A stretch of 64,000 bases of DNA. It comes from Hofstenia miamia. Lineage: Eukaryota; Xenacoelomorpha; Acoela; Hofsteniidae. The position numbers were made by a program, and so were the translations under genes. This document shows positions 57,718-64,000 of this stretch, piece after piece. How positions within the stretch are numbered: the first letter of the stretch is position 1; every line of letters begins with the position of its first letter. The notes under the pieces are model-generated. The model did no database searches, had not been told where the DNA came from, and was given only the letters and a program-made list of their open reading frames with translations. The stretch lies in the NCBI GenBank assembly GCA_900660155.1, contig CABFPE010000348.1, positions 166,224 through 230,223 of the forward strand, written 5' to 3'.

Positions 57718-58073
57718 TAGGGCCCTGCGAGTACTCGAAATTTGAGTTGAGTTCAATTCGTGTTAGAGTACTTAAACTCGACTCGAGGGCCAAAACTCAA
57801 CTTGACATTTCGAGTACTCGAACCCAACTCAATGTTTGTTTCAATTTTATTTATTTTTCTTCCATGTTTGCCTATAATTTCAAAGAATCCAACAAACTTT
57901 CATAATTTACCTCAATTTGTAAATAATCAAACTTGGTTTCTCGCAATTAAATTTAGCATATTGTATCTCTTCTCTGCAGCATAGTTATAAATAGCTTAGC
58001 TTTACGAGAATAATAAATCTAAATATAATTTTAACTCGACTCGAACCTAAACATTTCAACTCGCAGGAGCATA
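57718..58073. mobile_element. hAT-type MITE rich in ACTCGA words, inserted in a LINE
   Basis: Left end TAGGGCCCTGCGAG (57718). The right end, reverse-complemented, is TATGCTCCTGCGAG (ending at 58073), 11 of 14 identical. Flanking 8-bp direct repeats ATTCAATC (57710-57717) and CTTCAATC (58074-58081) differ at one base. Internally CGAGTACTCGAA occurs near both 57728 and 57810, and AACTCGACTCGA near 57773 and 58033. 356 bp. It separates the PHD-like ORF1 from the RT part of the CR1-like relic, so it inserted after that LINE did. Confidence 0.75.
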
Positions 58074-58179
58074 CTTCAATCATCTATTTAGGCCATAAAC
58101 TTCATTTCATGATATTTCCTAAAGTATTGCTTCTACTGTGAAAATGACATCAAATTCGTTTTTAGCAATATCAAATTGA

Positions 58180-59475
58180 TCAGAAACACCAAAAAAATGT
58201 ACTCAACAAAAAAATTTTTTACACAGTGTATTATTGATTGTGAGCTTCCAAACATGATAAAAAAATCAGACATAAATCCTATATATAAAAAGGTGTTACC
58301 TTAAACGCAAAGAACTATTGACTCAATTGTATTGCACATCCTTTCAGAAAGCTCTTTTCAAAATAAGCACTTTCCTAAACTCCAAAAACATCCTATCGAA
58401 TAAGCAATTTGGGTTTCGTGCAACAAATTAAGTACAATGTATCTTTTAATAACTGTAGCTTTGGCGTGGCATTACTCGATTTAAGTAGGGCATTCAATTT
58501 TGATATTTTGCAAGATTTGCTCATAAATTATAACTTTGGTTATAACCCAATAAATTAATCATGAATTTCTTAGTAAACAGACAACAGCGTATAATATTAC
58601 ATAAATGGTAAAAAAGTCAAAATATATTACAACCGACGGTGGAGTACTCTGAGGAATTGCACTTGGTCCTATATTATTCACAATTTAGGTAAATGATATA
58701 ATAAAGCATTTAATGCACAGTGATATTTAGTAATATGCCGACGACACATGCCTTATAAGTACCGCAAAAATCCCTAAGCAGATGTAGAAAATTTCAACGA
58801 TTATTTTACGAGCAATTAACTAAAAGTAAATATAGAAAAAACGCAATTTATATTCTCACCGAAAACACAAAGAAATCTAATATGCAATATTGAATAAAGA
58901 TAAATAATGACGCAATAAAACAAAGTGAATCAATAAACTATTTAGATGTTGAGATAGATAAGGAATTAAAATTTTAACAGCTTCTTTTTAGCATTAGATA
59001 GAATTATCATTTACGCAATGAAATATCAACCGATTATTATAAACAACTGATACATGCTTTGTTTGGCTCATTTTCAAAACTGTTCTTTTCTTTAAAATAA
59101 CCTAAATTCGAAGTATTGCACACTTTTATCAAAGACATATTAAATTTGGCGTTAAAAACTCTTAGTTTTGCGCAAAAGCATGACGAACTTCAGTATATCA
59201 CAATAAATATTAAATATTATTTCCGTTCTACCAAATTCGCATGCATATGCTATCAATCTTATTGAAATTCAATTCTTAACAAACTTCTCTCCTTTATTGA
59301 ATTAAATGACCGATCGCAAAATATTTGCGTTTAGATAAAAATTCTAATGGCCTTCATCACATAACAATTAAATTGTGAAATAATTTAGATTATAAAACTC
59401 AAATAGAAAAAAACTATAAAAAGTTTATAAAAAAAATTGGAAAAATTTTTTCTAGTAAAACAATATACATTAGGG
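58180..59475 (+). pseudogene. CR1-like LINE RT relic, heavily decayed
   Basis: Same family as the 4.4-6.1 kb copy. Visible through many stops and shifts: FTQCIIDCELPNMIKKSDIN followed by PIYKK (58217-58290); FGFRATN-like remnant (58410); ALLDLSRAFNFDIL-like box A (58470-58510); TTDGGVL and GIALGPILFTI (58630-58690, decayed from GVPQGTVLGPILF); VNDIIKHLMHSD; YADDTCLISTAK (58738-58770, YADD intact); and the C-terminal motif NNLDYKTQIEKNYKKFIKKI (59380-59440). The 3' UTR with AATAAA at 59658 and an (ATT)n tail ends near 59695. Confidence 0.85.
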
Positions 59476-60110
59476 GACGGTAATAGAGTTTATGTCCGCG
59501 AAACATACATCCAACACTGAGCATTTACAGAAACACTCACACAAACATTGATTATATTATTATATATTGTACATATTCATTTGTAGTTCAATATTTGTTT
59601 TTATTTTATTTTTTTGATATGTGTTAGTTTGTAGATTTTTGTATACATATATTGAGCAATAAATTTTTTTAGCTCTTACTATTATTATTATTTTTTTTAT
59701 GGAATATTGTATGTAAAATATCCTATTGTAAGGAAAAGTTGTGTGTATTTGAATGTGTTTCTGTTTGGAGGATCTTAGAAATATTAGATAGATTTTATGG
59801 AGTTTTGTATGTTCACCCCTACAATAAATTAGGGCAGATCTTTTCGTAAAAATTGGCAAGAAGCACAAATATGAGACTACATGAACAGTATAATCCTACA
59901 TTGCAGTGGCAATCCATCAATACATGCAGTACACATACTTTTGCAAAACTAAATCGAATTTATTCAAAATTCAACGTCTTTATCGTTGTAAATGTTCATA
60001 ATTTTTAAATAACACTTTGTACACAGTATGAGCAAGACTAATAAGCTTGATACAGTTGATTAAAAATTATACAATCGAAAGTCATTTTCCAGAGTAAAAT
60101 GAAACACTGT

Positions 60111-63024
60111 TTAATTTGGATTTCCTATTATACAAGGCAGGAGATTATGTCCAATTGATAAATAGGCTTTTCGAAAACCGGAATGAGTAAAACCATAAAC
60201 CAGGAAATTAATTGCACTGTTTCCATGGGAGCCAATTTCAACAAGAAGCCAGCCTTCTAAACTAAGCAAAGTCAGGATTTACACAAAATAAATAATTAAA
60301 GTTTAATTCATCTGAAACTCAAATTTTATTAACTTAAATTATATAAATTCTAATTGCAATTGTTATAACAAATTCAATTATATATATATGTATATATATA
60401 TATATATCAAAGGAAACGGATAATTCATTTTAAATTTTTTGGACTTAATAAAATAGAATCAAATATATGTATTGAAGAAGCAACAAACACTTTTGCTACC
60501 TAAAAATTTTTGATATGTTTCAACCTTTGTGATGTTATTTAACAGCGTGAGTGGAATTTTTGTGAATATTTTTTGATAATCAACTTAATGTTCCAATAGA
60601 AAACATTTACCAAATGGAATAATGTGTGGGTCCCAAAATCCAGAAAATGCAACAAACATGCTATTTGGAAACCACGTAATAATGAAGACACAGAAAATGA
60701 TAATCAAAGATTTAGTCAGCTGCTTCTGTTCGTTTTGACGCTGCTCGCTGACTTTCCCTGACATTTCTAAATTATGAAGATTAACTAAAGAAGCAATGTA
60801 ATGATAGTAGTTGAATCAAATCAAACTATAGCTGCAAGCAAAATATTCTCTATTAAGTTATTGAAAACAATATAATTATTATTTGGTAAACTTGATTTCG
60901 GCGTCGGCATAATTTTTTCTTTAAAACGTGTTTAATATTGTGTCAAGGATGTATTGAAAAATTATTTAATTATTCCCAATAAAAACTAGGTTAATGATAA
61001 ATACTATAACATTGTGTAAGCGGTTCATTATGCAAGTATAATTATTTGCAACTACATTGATTTCTAAAACTTTACTAATTTTAAAAAAAATTTTTGAAGT
61101 TTCAATTTCGAATGCTTAAAATTTTTAGCTATTTTTCTTCTTTTACTTAGTTATGAAAACTTTGATTGAAATAAGCAAAAGAAGCACCTTTGTTATCCAA
61201 AAGTATTCCGTTACATTTGTTTTAAGCTAAATTCTTGCAGAAAAAAGCAACGGCAATTAGACTTAAACAGGCAGCCAGTACACTAGAGACGGTTATTTTT
61301 GCGCACAATTTACAAAATTCAAGCATTAGGTTCAGAAGAGGTTGCTAAGGAATTGTTTGTAATGACATTTATTCATGTCCTGGTTCATAATTAAAAAACT
61401 CCGAATTTTAAAATGGGATCGTTGTTCTTTTAGAGTAACGCATACACAGCAATTAAGCAATAAATGGAGGGATATAGCCAGAAAAAACATAAATTGAAAA
61501 AAAACTTTGGAAAGTTTAGTAATAACAGATATTCTCCAATATATTGCAAATATCTAAATAACTTTTCGTCTCGCAAGTGAAATCAGCGTCATTTTTTTTT
61601 GCTGGATTGATTATTACTAATTTTTTCAAGTGTAATTACAATACTTTTCTCAAGTGAATCTACTTACTAGTTGCTGATTTCCAAATTGAATAATAACAGA
61701 ATGCAGTAATACAACAGGGTAGGAAAAATGCAATTCCAGTATAAAAGAAGAGGTTATACCACCAGTCATCAGCGGCTAGAAAGGCACAGTGAAGGCTGTA
61801 ATTTTCAAATGCATGCTTCCCATATCCAAACCAACGCATGTTTGGTGCATCCAAGAGAATTGTAACCAACCATATTGATACGGTGAATGCCAGCGTTCCT
61901 TTTATTGTAAATATTGAGCGGTATAAAGCATTGTGACATATAAAAATGTATCTAAGAAGCACTCAGGTTATCTGAATTATTTTAGAATTTGAATATTAAT
62001 CAAAATTTGGCTGTATGAAATCAAATATCAATGAAGTATTATTTTTCTCAGACAGCTCAATGTTATTATTGTAAATTTCAGAAGTGAGTTAATTTCGCTG
62101 TAAAGTAATTTTTGTAAATATATTATAGTGTTGATGCTTCTTTTAATTACACAGTGTTTGTTTGATAGTCCAATGGAAATTGTTGAATTCCATGTTGAAA
62201 AATAGCAGGGAATTAACACTCTGCAAAATTCTAAAATATGAATTATTTCTCTTGATATAATATCTCAAAATATCAAAAATTAATTATTCTAGTTATATTA
62301 TTTTAATCAATATAAAAGTGATAAACATGTTCAATAAATCACGCTATGGAAAGTTTATATTTATTGATGGCAATTGCCAATGCAAATTATAACAATAACA
62401 CAGGAATTGGGGAGTATTTTTAATGCTGGATTTCCGATAATGCTAATGGATTCCATTTTGCATGATATTATTACAAAATGTAATATAGATATTGAAGAAA
62501 GTCTATGCATGTAATAAACACTTCAGATATTCTGATCTCATATATCCTTTACACATATTCCTTAAAATTGTAACTAATTAGTCTAATGTTTGCATTTTTC
62601 GGAGGAATAGTTTTTAATCTTATAGAAAATGTATGCGAATAGAAAGTGTTCAGAGAAATTATTTGTTAAAGTGAAGCATGCATAATTAGTGTATGCGAAA
62701 ATTTGAGGTATCAAAATCTTGAACTTTTATTATAAATATGCAACAGGCCTTAAAAAATTATTATTGGGGTGTAACTACAAAAACAAAAATCTTACCTGTT
62801 AATGGCTATTGCCATAATAGACCAAAGAGACCCATAGCAAGATATCATGCAAATTGTACCAGATATTTCGCAAAAAGTAGTTGTAAAAATTGTTTTGCCA
62901 AAAATAGTGCCCATTATAGAAAGAACATTCATTGACATGACGCCCAAGTCAAACAGTGCCAAATTAGCAACCAAAATGTGCGGTAACTGCCTGAGATTCT
63001 TAAATGTGATTATAGATACAATAA
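60111..63024 (-). CDS. Melatonin-receptor-like rhodopsin-class GPCR, four exons (TM1 exon not found)
   Basis: Seven-transmembrane receptor assembled from exons joined at GT-AG sites in matching phase. Exons, 5' to 3': 63024-62796 (end of TM1, TM2, TM3), 61951-61668 (TM4, TM5), 60766-60611 (TM6), 60256-60111 (TM7 and tail, stop at 60111). About 270 residues. Features: NLALFDLG with the TM2 Asp; TM3 Cys in TTTFCEIS; NRYIFICHNALY at the TM3 end (NRY instead of DRY, formed exactly across the exon 1-2 junction, and the RYxxICH word of melatonin receptors); ECL2 Cys in LHCAFLA; TM5 with Pro; ICL3 MSGKVSEQRQNEQKQLTKSL; TM6 ITWFPNSMF; TM7 GSHGNSAINFLVYGF (NFxxY in place of NPxxY); and a short tail FRKAY with a nearby Cys. 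The N-terminus and most of TM1 must be upstream, possibly beyond the window. The ligand is unknown; melatonin receptor-like and Moody/Tre1-like invertebrate orphans share these motifs. No disabling changes seen. Confidence 0.85.
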
Positions 63025-63189
63025 CTAAAAAGTATATGTTTTACAATTATTCATCTGATGCATGCATAGCTGCAGTACAAAGAAAATTGATAATTAGTTG
63101 CTTGCAGCTATGGAGCTGTTCTCATAGTAAATTTTGCCATCTAATATATAATTTTTTAGATAGTATTATAATAAAATATTTATAATTCA

Positions 63190-64000
63190 GAAATTTAATA
63201 ATACATTTGCGCTATATATTACTATATATTACTAGTATGAATAAAAACTGAGAACTATATCGAAGATTTTGTGGTTTGATGAAGCTAACAAACTGCCAAA
63301 TTACAACATAATCATGATGAAGCATTTTATGTACATCATCAATACTAAATCAATTCTATATTAGTAATATTTAGTATGAATATTATTGCGCCATTTCAAT
63401 TAGCGCATAAATATGCTTCATAAAATATTTTTCTATTGCTGCTGAATTCTAAATTGTTACTATCATGAGTTACAAAGATAATATTCTAAATTTTATGTCA
63501 TATTAAATATATTCAATGAAACACTATAACAGTAATATATATATATATATATATATAAATTAGGGAAATTTCTCTTGTGTGAGTTGATGTGAAGTTGGAA
63601 CAGTTTGAACCGTTAAATATAGCATGCATTGTCTATGCTCTATGTTTGCTTAACAAATAATAGTTGATGGACGATGAACAACATTGGAAATAATTTTACT
63701 TAACAAGTATATATATATATATATATAAGTGACAAGTATATATATACTAATACCATATAAGCTGAATTTCCCACATAAATTCCTGAATTTTTGTAGGACG
63801 TAGTCTTTTAGTAGTCACTACCTTCATGCAAAATATTTAAGGGATCGATAAATTTTTTAGCGAGTAATAGCCAAAAATTAAACTTTCGGACAAAAACCCA
63901 AAATCCCTATGTATGGAAAATTTTCCTCGCCGCCCTCTATGTAGCACTTTTTTGCAAAAACCATACTACGGAGATGGAGGTATTAGTATATATATATATA
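63190..64000. other. Upstream flank of the GPCR, AT-rich
   Basis: Would be intron or promoter of the receptor gene. (TA)n tracts at 63535-63557, 63709-63726 and at the window edge. No convincing TM1 exon on the minus strand (a GN(xx)V-type TM1 motif was looked for and not found). Confidence 0.4.

Noticed and set aside
59560-59868. Minus-strand 102-codon open frame at the end of the 59.5-kb LINE
   Set aside because: Covers the antisense of the LINE 3' UTR and A/T-rich tail; no motif.
62738-63185. Plus-strand open frames at 62.7-63.2 kb
   Set aside because: Antisense to the GPCR exon at 62796-63024, whose frame and splice sites are well supported.
1-64000. CRISPR arrays, bacterial operons, rRNA or tRNA genes
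   Set aside because: No regularly spaced short direct repeats with unique spacers, no ribosome binding sites or operons, and no tRNA cloverleaf or rRNA core sequence recognised. The window is eukaryotic.

Overview
The window is a piece of an AT-rich, gene-poor, intron-bearing invertebrate animal genome. Evidence for this: long (TA)n microsatellites; many decayed transposons (CR1/L2-like LINEs, Ty3/gypsy, piggyBac, hAT MITEs, mariner/Tc1, Crypton); a planar-polarity gene (Van Gogh/VANGL family) found only in animals; and a multi-exon melatonin-receptor-like GPCR with canonical GT-AG introns. An early-branching animal such as a cnidarian fits, but nothing seen fixes the species. It is an unfinished assembly: two runs of N (14785-15784 and 39190-39317) and five single-n joins, at least three of them flanked by duplicated sequence.

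Layout. 0-8 kb: AT-rich spacer, a 5'-truncated CR1-like LINE on the minus strand (4.4-6.1 kb), and a broken piggyBac transposase on the plus strand (6.5-7.5 kb). 8-14.5 kb: spacer, then a purine-rich decayed coding stretch on the minus strand next to a 190-bp LTR with a partial second LTR. 15.8-16.5 kb: truncated copy of a Crypton-type tyrosine-recombinase transposon. 17.6-19.25 kb: a complete, single-exon VANGL-family gene, the best intact gene here. 21.5-23.9 kb: second, nearly complete Crypton copy with arrays of an 11-bp GC-rich motif at both ends. 24-25.2 kb: a second kind of LINE relic. 27-30 kb: one convincing exon of unknown function plus weaker candidates, all minus strand. 31.7-36 kb: dispersed repeats and a Ty3/gypsy gag-RT-RNase H relic. 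38.5-40.3 kb: LINE with an SGNH-esterase-like ORF1 and RT. 41-48 kb: assembly-duplicated blocks, a mariner fragment, and LTR-leader-like sequence. 48.5-50.7 kb: 350-bp tandem duplication, a 57-bp in-frame repeat, a hAT-type MITE. 51.7-55.3 kb: LINE with SGNH domain, degenerate 2A-like motif, endonuclease and RT. 57.2-59.7 kb: heavily decayed CR1-like LINE with a PHD-like ORF1, interrupted by a second hAT-type MITE. 60.1-63.0 kb: four exons of a rhodopsin-class GPCR on the minus strand.

Only two host genes are clear: the VANGL homologue (membrane component of planar cell polarity) and the melatonin-receptor-like GPCR. They are separated by 40 kb of mostly transposon-derived DNA, with no sign of functional linkage. 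The most unusual items are the paired Crypton copies with their terminal motif arrays, the VANGL gene's single coding exon and missing C-terminal PDZ ligand, and the 2A-like motif sitting exactly between the two protein modules of a LINE.
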